Shown here one piece after another: positions 35,501-43,585 of a DNA stretch of 64,000 nt. The stretch is from Caballeronia sp. dw_276 (GTDB lineage Bacteria; Pseudomonadota; Gammaproteobacteria; Burkholderiales; Burkholderiaceae), in contig NZ_JAAVUV010000001.1 in NCBI RefSeq assembly GCF_018449635.1, forward strand, positions 1-64,000, read 5' to 3'. The notes below the pieces were generated by a model that worked only from the letters and a program-made list of their open reading frames with translations, did not search any database and was not told the origin of the DNA. Within the stretch, counting starts at the first letter, position 1. The number at the start of each line of letters is the position of its first letter. The translations under genes and the position numbers were made by a program.

Positions 35501-35776
35501 ACCGATAACCCGGTTGATCTGCAACACGAACGTGGTAACAACGGCGTCGCCGGTCGTGATGTAGAAACCCAGCACCGTCAGCACGGAAGCTGCGCCCGCG
35601 GTCAGGAACGGCACGTTCGGACGGTCGACCCACATGCACAGCGCAACCGGCAGCATGTAGAACACCCAGATGGCGATTCTCAGCGGTGTAAGCCAGTCGA
35701 CCGCAAACACGATCATCAGCATCGAGACGATCGCGAAGTAGAGCCATACGGAGCGGTTTCGGCTGTCTATATGCAT
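32576..35776 (-). CDS. Giant hybrid histidine kinase: membrane, GAF, HK and three receivers
   Basis: Kinase of 1066 residues. Approximate order: four membrane helices (10-105), GAF (130-275), a Glu/Gln-rich coiled coil (275-375), HisKA with [13 protein letters not shown] (about 385), HATPase_c ([18 protein letters not shown]), then three receivers at about 695-805 ([11 protein letters not shown]), 815-925 ([12 protein letters not shown]) and 945-1060 ([14 protein letters not shown]). The operon reads hybrid kinase, CheR, CheB, receiver-kinase with gaps of 11, 2 and 42 bp. The coiled coil is the most likely adjustable element for CheR/CheB methylation, which is a hypothesis. Confidence 0.92.
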   Translation of the reverse strand: MHIDSRNRSVWLYFAIVSMLMIVFAVDWLTPLRIAIWVFYMLPVALCMWVDRPNVPFLTAGAASVLTVLGFYITTGDAVVTTFVLQINRVIGVIVMFVLAGVGHLYIKTRLNLQRSAWLKQGEVEIGLQMRGDLTPASIGEGILRSLVPYVGARVGVLYAREGDALVRIAAWALPADSAVPQRITRGQGLTGQVLDEKRVIEVTGASAEFLKVGSALGSAPASHSVVAPMMADGDVTGVLELGFIGEENSFSDTRELLENASEAMGMALRSAQYRTRMVELLEETQRQSEELQVQQEELRVSNEELEERGRALMETQARLETQQADLEQTNVRLEEHTHSLERQKAELVRAQKELEANALALERASQYKSEFLANMSHELRTPLNSSLILAKLLQDNKHGNLSDEQVRYAATIHSSNSDLLSLINDILDLSKVEAGQMDVQFAPVAIDGMLQSLRQSFMPVADSKGLKLVTERAEGVPEYFVTDNQRLQQVLRNLLSNAFKFTERGQVTVSVHKADNDDNALRFDVRDTGIGIPRDKQDLIFQAFQQADGTTSRKYGGSGLGLSISREFSRLLGGSVSVASEPGKGSVFSVTLPLSIREGTVTAKLDVIGHMSEPAEASEALVETEEAPVQSHAPAHLVAQAASNVSDPSLWRAPVASHHVPQPIADDRANRKRPDRVILAIEDDLRFAHILHDLAHELEFDFVHATTATHGVELARELQPNGILLDVGLPDQSGLTVLEWLKHDPLTRHIPIHVVSSTDHADVALHLGAIGYTLKPSARETLAGAIRKLEARSAQGTRRVLVVEDDPALRQSIHALLQSATVEIVEAGTIAEAIDEINRGTFDCVVMDLALPDGSGYDLLERVSTSQEHASPPVIVYTGRVLSPDEEQRLRRYSKSIIIKGAKSPERLVDEVTLFLHSVESALPPEQQRMLRAARQRDDVFEGRTILLAEDDVRNIFALSHVIEPLGAKLEIARNGREALDALARHPDIDLVLMDIMMPEMDGFTAMTEIRKDPEHARLPIIALTAKAMASDRQKCLEAGADDYISKPIDVDKLVSLCRVWLRQR

Positions 35777-35934
35777 TGGCGATTGAATTTTGTTGAGATT
35801 TTGTCAGGCGCCGAAAAGGCAGCACCGGACCATAGCACGACCCGCCAGCCCTTGTCATATATGGGCTTGCGGCCGATCAGGACGCTTCGGAAGACGCGCA
35901 ACTGTTACCTTTCAAGACAGATTTAGAGGAAAAA
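35777..35934. promoter_or_regulatory. Divergent promoter region of signalling operon and hpnA
   Basis: About 158 bp between divergent starts. It includes a Shine-Dalgarno TAGAGGAAAAA just before the hpnA ATG. The AT-rich section around 35770-35800 is a plausible promoter for the kinase operon. Confidence 0.4.
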
Positions 35935-36969
35935 ATGACTGACCCAGTACATGGTCGCAACGCTCACGTGTCCAACGGACTTGTGCTTGTCACGGGTGCG
36001 TCCGGGTTTGTCGGATCGGCGGTTGCGCGACTGGCGCGGGAGCGCGGCTACGATGTCCGCGTTGTCATACGCAAGACCAGTTCCCGGCAGAATCTTGAAG
36101 GCCTCGACGCAGAAGTCGTCTTCGGCGACATGCGCGACGAAGCGTCAATGCGCGCCGCCATGAAGGGCGTGCGCTACCTCATGCACGTGGCCGCCGACTA
36201 CCGGATCTGGGCGCGCGACCCGGGCGAGATCGAGCGCGCGAACCTCGAAGGCACCGAGGCCACCATGCGCGCGGCGCTCGCCGAAGGCGTCGAAAGGATC
36301 GTGTACACGAGCAGCGTCGCGACGCTGAAGGTGAATCCGTCGGGCGATATCGTTGATGAAACCAAGCCCGCACAAGCACATCAGACGATCGGCGCGTACA
36401 AACGCAGCAAGGTTCTGGCCGAGCGGGCGGTCGAGCGCATGGTCGCGAACGACGGCTTGCCGGCGGTGATCGTGAATCCGTCCACGCCGATCGGCCCGCG
36501 CGACGTCAAGCCGACACCGACCGGGCGAATCATCGTGGAAGCGGCGACGGGCAAGATCCCGGCTTTCGTGGATACCGGCCTGAACCTCGTGCATGTGGAC
36601 GATGTCGCGAACGGTCACTTTCTCGCGCTTGAACGCGGCGTGATTGGCGAGCGCTACATTCTGGGCGGCGAGAACCTATCCCTTCAACAAATGCTCGCCG
36701 ATATTGCCGGTCTGGCCGGACGCAAGCCACCGACCATCAAGTTGCCGCGCGGTCCGTTGTATCCGCTCGCGGCCGGCGCTGAACTGTTCGCGAAGTTCAG
36801 CGGCAAGGAGCCGTTTGTCACTATCGACGGATTGCGGATGTCGAAGAACAAGATGTACTTCACGTCGGCGAAAGCGGAACGCGAACTCGGATATAGCGCC
36901 CGGCCCTATGGCGAAGGCCTGAGTCACGCGCTCGACTGGTTCCGCGAAAACGGTTATCTGAACCGCTGA
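35935..36969 (+). CDS. hpnA: Hopanoid-associated sugar epimerase HpnA
   Basis: NAD-dependent epimerase/dehydratase fold of 344 residues, with the nucleotide motif VTGASGFVGSAVARLARERG and the extended-SDR YxxxK in IGAYKRSKVLAE, preceded by YTSSVATL. The family is linked to hopanoid (bacteriohopane polyol) gene clusters and probably alters the polyol sugar, though its direct reaction is not proved. The start is supported by a GAGGAAAA site. It is the first hopanoid gene met from the left; hpnB, ispH-hpnH, hpnM-like and hpnN follow. Confidence 0.88.
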   Translation: MTDPVHGRNAHVSNGLVLVTGASGFVGSAVARLARERGYDVRVVIRKTSSRQNLEGLDAEVVFGDMRDEASMRAAMKGVRYLMHVAADYRIWARDPGEIERANLEGTEATMRAALAEGVERIVYTSSVATLKVNPSGDIVDETKPAQAHQTIGAYKRSKVLAERAVERMVANDGLPAVIVNPSTPIGPRDVKPTPTGRIIVEAATGKIPAFVDTGLNLVHVDDVANGHFLALERGVIGERYILGGENLSLQQMLADIAGLAGRKPPTIKLPRGPLYPLAAGAELFAKFSGKEPFVTIDGLRMSKNKMYFTSAKAERELGYSARPYGEGLSHALDWFRENGYLNR

Positions 36970-37096
36970 TCGCCACCGCGACCAGCTGCGTTTTAAGCGC
37001 GCCAACACGCATTTTGTTACAACACGTGGCGCGCCGCAGAGTACGCAGCGGTTAAAATCGCAGGTTCGATGCAAGGCAAGAAAAGGCATACACCGC

Positions 37097-37594
37097 ATGA
37101 ACTTAACCGACCAGCTCGGCGCGCTGGAATCAAGCCTCGATGAACTGATTCTGGCCGCTTCTTCCCCTTCCGCCTCTTTTGCTCCTGAATCCGGCTCCGC
37201 TTCTGATTCCGCCGCAGCCAACGCAACCGCTGCAACCGCCACGGCCGATGACGCGCCCGCAATCGACGCCAAGCCCACGCTGAACGTGTCGCGTCCCGAG
37301 CAGAACGTGATTGAGATGAGCATCGGCGGGAAGACCGTGGCGTTGAGTCCCGAAGGCGTGTCGCAGTTGATCGAGGAACTGTCGAACGCGCGCGCTTCGA
37401 TGACCGTCGACCAGCCAAAAGGATTGCCGCCCGGCTGGCGTTATGTCGCGACAAAAAACCCGGTGATGGCCACGCAGCGCTATCCGAATGGCGACCGCCT
37501 GCTGGTGTTGCGGCACACAGGCCACGGCTGGGTGCCGTTCTCGTTCTCGCCGGATATGGTGATCGAGTTGTACGCCATGCTGACCCAACGGTAA
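37097..37594 (+). CDS. Conserved hypothetical protein near hopanoid genes
   Basis: Protein of 165 residues with a disordered Ala/Ser/Thr-rich segment (about 25-60) and a conserved-looking C-terminal half: VSRPEQNVIEMSIGGKTVALSPEGVSQLIEELSNARASM and PPGWRYVATKNPVMATQRYPNGDRLLVLRHTGHGWVPFSF. No signal peptide or membrane helix. I do not recognise a named family; the well-preserved frame between hpnA and hpnB suggests a real gene. Confidence 0.7.
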   Translation: MNLTDQLGALESSLDELILAASSPSASFAPESGSASDSAAANATAATATADDAPAIDAKPTLNVSRPEQNVIEMSIGGKTVALSPEGVSQLIEELSNARASMTVDQPKGLPPGWRYVATKNPVMATQRYPNGDRLLVLRHTGHGWVPFSFSPDMVIELYAMLTQR

Positions 37595-37642
37595 TCAGCG
37601 CGGGCCGCGGTCGCATGCACCCGGCCCACGTGATTCAAGACC

Positions 37643-38830
37643 TCAAGGCGCCTGGACCCGCGCCTTCCACTGCCCGCCTTTCCCACTCCAGAACCGCACC
37701 GCCGATCCCACCGTCGCGCTGACATAGAACAGCGCGACCAGCGGCAGCAGCGGCGCCCACAGGATCGAGCGACGGTAATAACGCAGCATTGGCGCGTACG
37801 CACAGCACATTGCAATCCAAGCAAGCCACGCCGGCCAGCCTTTTGCGCCCATGGAAAGCGCAATGACAGGCGGCGCAAGATAGATCACACACATGCCGAT
37901 CAGTGTGCCCGCGAGCAACAGCGCCGAGTAGCGAAGCTGCGTGAATGCCGTGCGCGCGATCATGTTCCAGACTTCGCGCCAGTCGTCATAGGGACGCAAC
38001 GATTCGCTGTCGGCGGCGAGATCCAGACGGATCGGGCGCGCCGCATTCACGCCATTGCGAAACTTGATGCGCGAAGCAAGGCTGCAATCATCGATCAGCT
38101 CGCCGCGTATGGATTCGATTCCCCCGGCCTCCACCAGCGCCGCACGCCGGACCATCATGCAGCCGCCCGCCGCGCCTGCCGTGCGGCTTTGCGCGTTGTT
38201 GACCCACGAAAACGGGTATAGCTTCGCGAAGAAAAACACGAACGCCGGGATCAACGCTTTTTCCCACGTGGAATCGCAGCGCAGACGCACCATCAGCGAG
38301 ACGAGATCGCGGTCTTCCAGAATCGCCCGCGCGACGAGCTGCGACGCTGCGTTGGCGGGATGCTGGATATCGGCGTCGGTCAGCAACAGGTAGTCGGCCG
38401 GCAAGCCCAGCTTGTCGATAGCGCCGATCCCCTGCGATTGCGCCCATACCTTGCCTGACCAGCCCGTTGGCAACGGCGCGGCTGTCAGCACGGTCAGGCG
38501 GTCTTCCAACCCCAGATCGCGCGCGGCGGCCTGCGCCGCGTCAGCGGTGCCGTCGGTGCTGTGGTCATCGACAACAATCAGATGAAACGAGCCCGCGTAA
38601 TCCTGGGCAAGCAAAGACGCCACTGCGCGGCCGATTACATCGGCTTCGTTGCGCGCCGGCACGACCGCGACCACCGCGGGCCAGGCGCCACGGCGTGCAA
38701 TTTCAGCCTGTCCCACGGCGTGGACGGTGCTTTCGCTCAAGCGCTCGATGGCTTGGGCGCGCCAGAAACCGCCGCGGGCAAACAGCAGGACAATCCAGAT
38801 GAGAAGGGACAACCAGGCAATCAAGAGCAT
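37643..38830 (-). CDS. hpnB: Hopanoid biosynthesis glycosyltransferase HpnB
   Basis: Family 2 glycosyltransferase of 395 residues attached to the membrane: an N-terminal helix (about 1-20), GT-A domain motifs VAVVPARNEADVIGRAV, VVDDHSTDGT, TDADIQHP and the C-terminal motif region, and three or more helices near 300-385. The length and the NEADVIG/DDHSTDG layout fit HpnB of hopanoid clusters, which is thought to modify the polyol side chain. It is on the opposite strand to hpnA and ispH-hpnH, so it has its own promoter. Confidence 0.85.
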   Translation of the reverse strand: MLLIAWLSLLIWIVLLFARGGFWRAQAIERLSESTVHAVGQAEIARRGAWPAVVAVVPARNEADVIGRAVASLLAQDYAGSFHLIVVDDHSTDGTADAAQAAARDLGLEDRLTVLTAAPLPTGWSGKVWAQSQGIGAIDKLGLPADYLLLTDADIQHPANAASQLVARAILEDRDLVSLMVRLRCDSTWEKALIPAFVFFFAKLYPFSWVNNAQSRTAGAAGGCMMVRRAALVEAGGIESIRGELIDDCSLASRIKFRNGVNAARPIRLDLAADSESLRPYDDWREVWNMIARTAFTQLRYSALLLAGTLIGMCVIYLAPPVIALSMGAKGWPAWLAWIAMCCAYAPMLRYYRRSILWAPLLPLVALFYVSATVGSAVRFWSGKGGQWKARVQAP

Positions 38831-39653
38831 CGTCAGTTCGGTTCTACAGATTCACAACGGGTTGAATAAAAGCAATACCGCCGGCGTCCGGCGGAGCGCT
38901 CCGACAGGGCGCAACTGTACGCTCAAACGCTTATGCAGGCTCGGTGAAAGGGTTGCCGACGGGCTCGCCAACGGGCTTGCCGGGAGGCGTCCATATCATG
39001 CAGCAAGCATGCATGGTCGCAGCGCTTCGTGTCGATATGCCATTCGGCCAACGCGACGTTTTGGAACGCGTACGCGCATTTGATTCGCTCAAAAAAGCCA
39101 CTACGCGCCGTCTGCGGCTCGCATCGATGTAAATTTTGTTGGCTAGGCGCAACGACCGGCGCCTGATAATTCGGCCATCGTAAATCAAAAATACGATACA
39201 AATCAGTCACTCGCGTACGGTGGCGAACCGGGTCCGAGTCGCGCGCTAGATTGAACTGCTCGCTGTCGCAACGCGGTCACGCTGCGCTAAATGGCCCTTT
39301 ATTGCTGGATTTACCACGATTAATCGCGCAACCGACTTCAGGCGTTCGACGCATGAAGCCCGCCGCATCCATGCAAATGCAGCGGCCATCAGTTTACGGC
39401 ATCGCCGTGCGCGAAAGAATTCGACCCTGCCGCGCGAAGTGGAACGACCCTGTAACAAGCATCCAAAAAGCGAACGCGTTAGAATACGCGGTCAAGTTCG
39501 GCCTTAAAGTTGAAACGAATGGTCTATTTTTAGGCAATTGTTTCGTGAAGCTTTTCGGAGAAGCTTTAATTTTGCTTACAACAAATCGACCGGATTTGAT
39601 CGAAGCTTAGCCGGTTCCATTCGAAACCCGCGCCAGTCGGAGTTCGCCCGAAT
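38831..39653. other. 823-bp intergenic region before ispH-hpnH
   Basis: I see no convincing gene here; short frames such as the one at 39251-39610 are not protein-like. It contains an inverted repeat ATCGTA/TACGAT at 39177-39197 and, toward ispH, an AT-rich promoter-like section at about 39480-39600 with a 9-bp hairpin followed by TAATTTT (39548-39573). This is the longest gene-free stretch in the window. Confidence 0.5.
39548..39573 (+). terminator. Terminator-like hairpin in the ispH leader
   Basis: AAGCTTTTCGGAGAAGCTT can fold into a 9-bp stem with one T-G pair and is followed by TAATTTT. It lies about 80 bp before the ispH start, where an attenuator or 5' leader structure would sit. The T-run is short, so it may be a weak or regulated terminator. 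Confidence 0.4.
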
Positions 39654-40622
39654 ATGCGTATTATCCTTGCTCAACCCCGCGGCTTTTGTGCGGGTGTGGT
39701 CCGTGCGATCGAGATTGTCGATCGCGCTTTAGAACGACATGGCGCGCCCGTCTACGTGCGCCATGAGATCGTCCACAATCGGCATGTTGTCGACAATCTG
39801 CGTAGCAAGGGTGCGCGTTTCGTCGAGGAACTCGATGAAGTGCCGCACGGCGCCGTCGCCATTTTCAGCGCACACGGCGTCGCGCAAACGGTAGAAGCGG
39901 ACGCGCAGGCGCGCGGCCTGGATGTTCTCGATGCAACCTGCCCGCTCGTCACCAAGGTTCACGTGCAAGGCCGGCAATATGTCGCGCAGGGCCGCACGCT
40001 GATATTGATTGGACACGCGGGGCATCCGGAAGTGGAAGGCACGATCGGCCAGATTCCCGGCACCGTGGTATTGGTACAGAGCGAGGCGGAAGTCGCCACG
40101 CTCTCGCTGCCGGTGGACGAGCCAGTTGCATACGTCACGCAAACCACATTGTCCGTGGACGACACACGCGGCATTATCGACGCGCTGCATCGGCGTTTCA
40201 GTGACATCGTCGGGCCGGATACGCGTGACATTTGCTACGCCACGCAAAACCGGCAGGCCGCAGTCCGCGAACTCAGCACGCAAGTGGACGTGCTGCTCGT
40301 GGTCGGCGCCACGAATAGTTCGAACTCGAACCGCCTGTGCGAGATCGGCGCCGAAACCGGCGTGCCGAGCTACTTGGTCGCGGACGGTTCGGAAGTGAAG
40401 GCCGAATGGTTTGCGGGCGCGCAGGCGGTCGGCATCACGGCTGGCGCGTCGGCGCCGGAAGAAATGGTCAAACACGTAATTGATGCACTGCGCGCGCTGG
40501 GCCCTGTTGAAGTGACGACAATGTCCGGCCGCGAAGAAAAAGTTGAATTCAAACTCCCCGCGAAGCTGACGAAGCCGCTTGCAGTGGCAACGGCTTCCGC
40601 TGGCGCCCTTCGCGAAGATTAA
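39654..40622 (+). CDS. ispH: 4-hydroxy-3-methylbut-2-enyl diphosphate reductase
   Basis: Fe-S enzyme of the last step of the MEP isoprenoid pathway, making IPP and DMAPP. Length is 322 residues. The first cluster Cys is Cys12 in [14 protein letters not shown]; others are in [11 protein letters not shown] and [10 protein letters not shown]. Other motifs are HEIVHN and FSAHGV. In Burkholderiales a copy of ispH commonly precedes hpnH and is thought to supply hopanoid precursor. A separate housekeeping copy probably exists. The gap to hpnH is 13 bp, so they form one operon. Confidence 0.93.
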   Translation: MRIILAQPRGFCAGVVRAIEIVDRALERHGAPVYVRHEIVHNRHVVDNLRSKGARFVEELDEVPHGAVAIFSAHGVAQTVEADAQARGLDVLDATCPLVTKVHVQGRQYVAQGRTLILIGHAGHPEVEGTIGQIPGTVVLVQSEAEVATLSLPVDEPVAYVTQTTLSVDDTRGIIDALHRRFSDIVGPDTRDICYATQNRQAAVRELSTQVDVLLVVGATNSSNSNRLCEIGAETGVPSYLVADGSEVKAEWFAGAQAVGITAGASAPEEMVKHVIDALRALGPVEVTTMSGREEKVEFKLPAKLTKPLAVATASAGALRED

Positions 40623-40635
40623 GGAGCACACGCAA

Positions 40636-41793
40636 TTGTCTATTCCGATGCTGCAAAAAGTCCGGGTTGGCGCATACATCGCGCGCCAGCATTTCATGCG
40701 CAACAAGCGTTATCCGCTCGCGTTGATGCTCGAGCCGCTGTTTCGCTGCAATCTTGCTTGTAATGGTTGCGGCAAGATCGATTATCCGGATCCCATCCTG
40801 AATCAGCGTATTTCCATGGAAGACTGCCTCGCCGCCGTAGATGAATGCGGCGCGCCGGTAGTTTCCATTGCCGGCGGCGAACCGCTGCTGCACAAGGAAA
40901 TGCCGCAGATCGTGAAGGGCATCATCGCGCGCAAGAAGTTCGTGTACTTGTGCACGAACGCGCTGCTGATGGAAAAGAAGATGGACGACTACGAGCCGAA
41001 TCCGTACTTCGTCTGGTCGGTTCACCTCGACGGCGACAAGCAGGCGCATGACCATTCGGTCTCGCAAGACGGCGTGTACGACAAGGCAGTCGCGGCCATC
41101 AAGGAAGCGAAGCGTCGTGGTTTCCGCGTGAACATCAACTGCACGTTGTTCAACGACGCCGATCCGGAACGCGTGGCGAATTTCTTCGATACGCTCGGCC
41201 CCATGGGCGTGGACGGCATCACGGTCTCACCGGGTTATGCGTATGAACGCGCGCCGGACCAGCAACACTTCCTGAATCGCGAAAAGACGAAGACCTTGTT
41301 CCGCGACATTTTCAAGCGCGGCGACAACGGCAAGCGCTGGTCTTTCAGCCAGTCGAGCATGTTCCTCGACTTCCTGGCCGGCAATCAGACGTACGAATGC
41401 ACGCCTTGGGGCAACCCGGCGCGTACCGTGTTCGGCTGGCAGCGTCCGTGCTATCTGCTCGGCGAAGGTTATGTAAAGACCTTCAAGGAACTGATGGAAA
41501 CCACCGAGTGGGACAAATACGGCACGGGCAAGTACGAAAAATGCGCCGACTGCATGGTTCATTGCGGCTTTGAAGCAACCGCCGTGATGGACACGGTTGC
41601 GCATCCGCTGAAGGCAGCACGCGTGGCGTTGCGCGGTCCGCGTACCGAAGGCGCGTACGCGAAAGACTTGCCGGTCGATAATCAGCGCCCGGCGGAGTTT
41701 GTTTTCTCGAAGCACGTCGAGATCAAGCTTGAAGAAATCGGTCGCGCGAAGACCAACAAGGGCGGCAAGCAAACAACGACGGCTGCGGCCTGA
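40636..41793 (+). CDS. hpnH: Adenosyl-hopene transferase HpnH (radical SAM)
   Basis: B12-type radical SAM enzyme that adds adenosine to diploptene as the first step of hopanoid side-chain extension. It has 385 residues. The cluster motif is FRCNLACNGCGK (Cys38, 42 and 45), with the family N-terminus SIPMLQKVRVGAYI. The start is a TTG at 40636, chosen because AAGGAG lies nine bases upstream and HpnH proteins usually begin (M)SIP. It directly follows ispH by 13 bp. A signature of extended hopanoids. Confidence 0.95.
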   Translation: MSIPMLQKVRVGAYIARQHFMRNKRYPLALMLEPLFRCNLACNGCGKIDYPDPILNQRISMEDCLAAVDECGAPVVSIAGGEPLLHKEMPQIVKGIIARKKFVYLCTNALLMEKKMDDYEPNPYFVWSVHLDGDKQAHDHSVSQDGVYDKAVAAIKEAKRRGFRVNINCTLFNDADPERVANFFDTLGPMGVDGITVSPGYAYERAPDQQHFLNREKTKTLFRDIFKRGDNGKRWSFSQSSMFLDFLAGNQTYECTPWGNPARTVFGWQRPCYLLGEGYVKTFKELMETTEWDKYGTGKYEKCADCMVHCGFEATAVMDTVAHPLKAARVALRGPRTEGAYAKDLPVDNQRPAEFVFSKHVEIKLEEIGRAKTNKGGKQTTTAAA

Positions 41794-41969
41794 GTTTCTC
41801 AGCGTGTTGTGTTTCCGCGGCCGGTTTGTCCGGCTGCTGGAACTGCAGGAAAAAGGACGGGTGGATAGCGTTGCGTTGAGCGGCGTATTCCATCCGTTCT
41901 TGTTTTCAAGACGCGCTTTCGGCGAGCCCGTGTAGCATCGCGTGTTTTCAGGCAAACAAGCAGGATGCT

Positions 41970-42221
41970 ATGGCCGACTTCAACGTAATGATCAATCTCG
42001 GCAAAGCCGACCTCGACGACTATCTGCTTCTTGCGAAGGCACTGCGCAAATCAGGCTTCAGCGAGACGAAGGCCGCGCAAGTGGCAGCGGATTATCGGCT
42101 GCTGCCGGCTTCGTTTCGATATTCGAGCACTACTGAAGACATGATCGCAGTCAGAGAGAAGGCGCTGAAATCCGCAAAGAACGTTTCGTCGGCAGCGATG
42201 GTGCTTGTGTCGGAGTGCTGA
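41970..42221 (+). CDS. Small hypothetical protein after hpnH
   Basis: Protein of 83 residues, starting MADFNVMINLGKADLDDYLLLAKALRKSGFSETKAAQVAADYRLL. Charged and probably helical at the N-terminus, no signal or membrane segment. A ribosome site GCAGGA lies six bases before the ATG and a strong terminator follows the stop after about 65 bp. I do not recognise a family, and it could be a short regulator or a hopanoid-cluster accessory protein. Confidence 0.55.
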   Translation: MADFNVMINLGKADLDDYLLLAKALRKSGFSETKAAQVAADYRLLPASFRYSSTTEDMIAVREKALKSAKNVSSAAMVLVSEC

Positions 42222-42286
42222 GAGCGTCAAGCGAAACTTGGTGCGCATAAAGTTTGGTCCCTGCCAAGTGGTGTCAACCTAAGGAT

Positions 42287-42324
42287 AAAAAAAACGCAGC
42301 CGGCTTTCGCCGGCTGCGTTTTTT
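42287..42324. terminator. Strong bidirectional terminator
   Basis: An A-run, a perfect 11-bp stem (ACGCAGCCGGC / GCCGGCTGCGT) with a four-base TTTC loop, then a T-run. It lies between the small gene ending at 42221 and the convergent hpnM gene ending at 42342, and terminates in both directions on paper. Confidence 0.92.
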
Positions 42325-42341
42325 GCTTCACCTCGCCAACG

Positions 42342-42968
42342 TTATTCCGCCGTCCGTGCGTTGTGCGTGGTCAGGAACTTGATCAAGCCGTCCACGCCGC
42401 CCTTTTGCAACTGTCCGGCGAATTGCGTCTGATATACCTGGATCAGCCACGCACCCATCATGTCGATGTCGTAGATCTTCCAGCCGTCCGGCGTCTTTTC
42501 CAGCCGATACCGCACCGGATTGTCCCCTCCCGTGGAATACACATGTGACTGGACAACAGCGTCTTTGCCACCGGCATCGAGCGTGGGGGAATCGAACTTG
42601 AACTTGACGTCTTCATCGCGTAATTGCGAAAGCGAGGACGTGTACGTGCGCACCAGCAGCGTCTGGAATTGATCGTAGAGTTGTTTTTGCTGTTCCGGCG
42701 TCGCGGTGCTCCACGCTTTCCCAACAGCAATGCGCGTGGTGCGCTGGAAGTCCGTCGCCGGCACGAAGCGCGTCTGCACCAGTTGCGTGATCTTGGCCAT
42801 GTCGCCACCACGAGCCTGGGGATCGGCCTTCATCGCGTTGACCGTTCCTTCTACAGCGCCTTTCACCACTGCGTCAGGACTTGTTTGCGCGAAAGATGCG
42901 CTGGAAAAAAGCGCCGCCGAAACAGCCAGGGCGACAAAAGCAACACGAGCGGGCAAATAGCGTTTCAT
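42342..42968 (-). CDS. hpnM: MlaC/HpnM-like periplasmic phospholipid or hopanoid carrier
   Basis: Exported protein of 208 residues with a signal peptide (MKRYLPARVAFVALAVSAALFSSASFAQ) and a toluene-tolerance/MlaC fold (VKGAVEGTVNAMKAD, FVPATDFQRTTRIAVGKAWSTATPEQQKQLYDQFQTLLVRTYTSSL). MlaC-like proteins bind lipids in the periplasm. Because it is isolated from any mlaFED operon and lies among hopanoid genes, the HpnM role (hopanoid transport with HpnN) is the likely one. ATG 42968 is chosen for the signal peptide. Confidence 0.82.
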   Translation of the reverse strand: MKRYLPARVAFVALAVSAALFSSASFAQTSPDAVVKGAVEGTVNAMKADPQARGGDMAKITQLVQTRFVPATDFQRTTRIAVGKAWSTATPEQQKQLYDQFQTLLVRTYTSSLSQLRDEDVKFKFDSPTLDAGGKDAVVQSHVYSTGGDNPVRYRLEKTPDGWKIYDIDMMGAWLIQVYQTQFAGQLQKGGVDGLIKFLTTHNARTAE

Positions 42969-43095
42969 ACGACCGATAGTTCGAGTATTGGAGGGCGATG
43001 TCCAGTTGGTAGCGAAGGTCATCTGCGTGACGATCTTCGCATTGGCCTGGACTCGATGCATCGTCAGTATATCGACCGGCGTACCGGCCGACAGT

Positions 43096-43524
43096 TCATG
43101 GAAGTTTCGAGCCCGCTTCCTGGCGGCGCATCGGCATTGCATCGATAGTCGATATCAACTCCCGCGCCGAAATCGGACGCGGCGAATCGATTTTCACGCC
43201 GCCATCCTTGCCGACCAGCAAGGCCCGGAAACCTTGCTGCCCGACGCCGAAACGCTGCCTGAGCGCACTGGCGTTTTCGCTCGCGCCTTTGACTGTGCCG
43301 CCAATCACCTCGATCAGCGCCAGATCGCGCTCCCCGAACCCCGCACCCGTTTCTGCAATGGCCGCGCGCTGAGCGGCAAGATCCGCGGATTGTGAGTCCG
43401 CGGCGAAGATGACGAGCAGGCGATCGTGCCACGTGTGTTGATCGATGGAAACGGAAGTGGCCGCGAACGCAAAGTGGCTTGCAAAAGCTGCAGCGAAAAC
43501 AGGTGCTAACAGGGAAAGTTTCAT
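43096..43524 (-). CDS. Exported DUF4174-domain protein
   Basis: Secreted protein of 142 residues with a signal peptide (MKLSLLAPVFAAAFASHFAFA) and a single domain beginning QHTWHDRLLVIFAADSQSADLAAQRA and containing GVGQQGFRALLVGKDGGVKIDSPRPISARELISTIDAMPMRRQE, characteristic of the DUF4174 thioredoxin-like family. Its function is not known. It lies 127 bp upstream of hpnM on the same strand and could be co-transcribed. Confidence 0.8.
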   Translation of the reverse strand: MKLSLLAPVFAAAFASHFAFAATSVSIDQHTWHDRLLVIFAADSQSADLAAQRAAIAETGAGFGERDLALIEVIGGTVKGASENASALRQRFGVGQQGFRALLVGKDGGVKIDSPRPISARELISTIDAMPMRRQEAGSKLP

Positions 43525-43585
43525 GGCGGCGCCTCCTGATGCTTCATATTACGGCTCGCGCGGAAACTGCGCTGACAGACCTGGC

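Noticed and set aside
33617-35926. 769-residue plus-strand frame opposite the giant kinase
   Set aside because: Composition is His/Arg/Gln-rich with no domain; minus strand has full kinase and receiver motifs.
39251-39610. 119-residue frame upstream of ispH
   Set aside because: No ribosome site, no protein-like hydrophobic pattern; overlaps the AT-rich promoter and hairpin zone.
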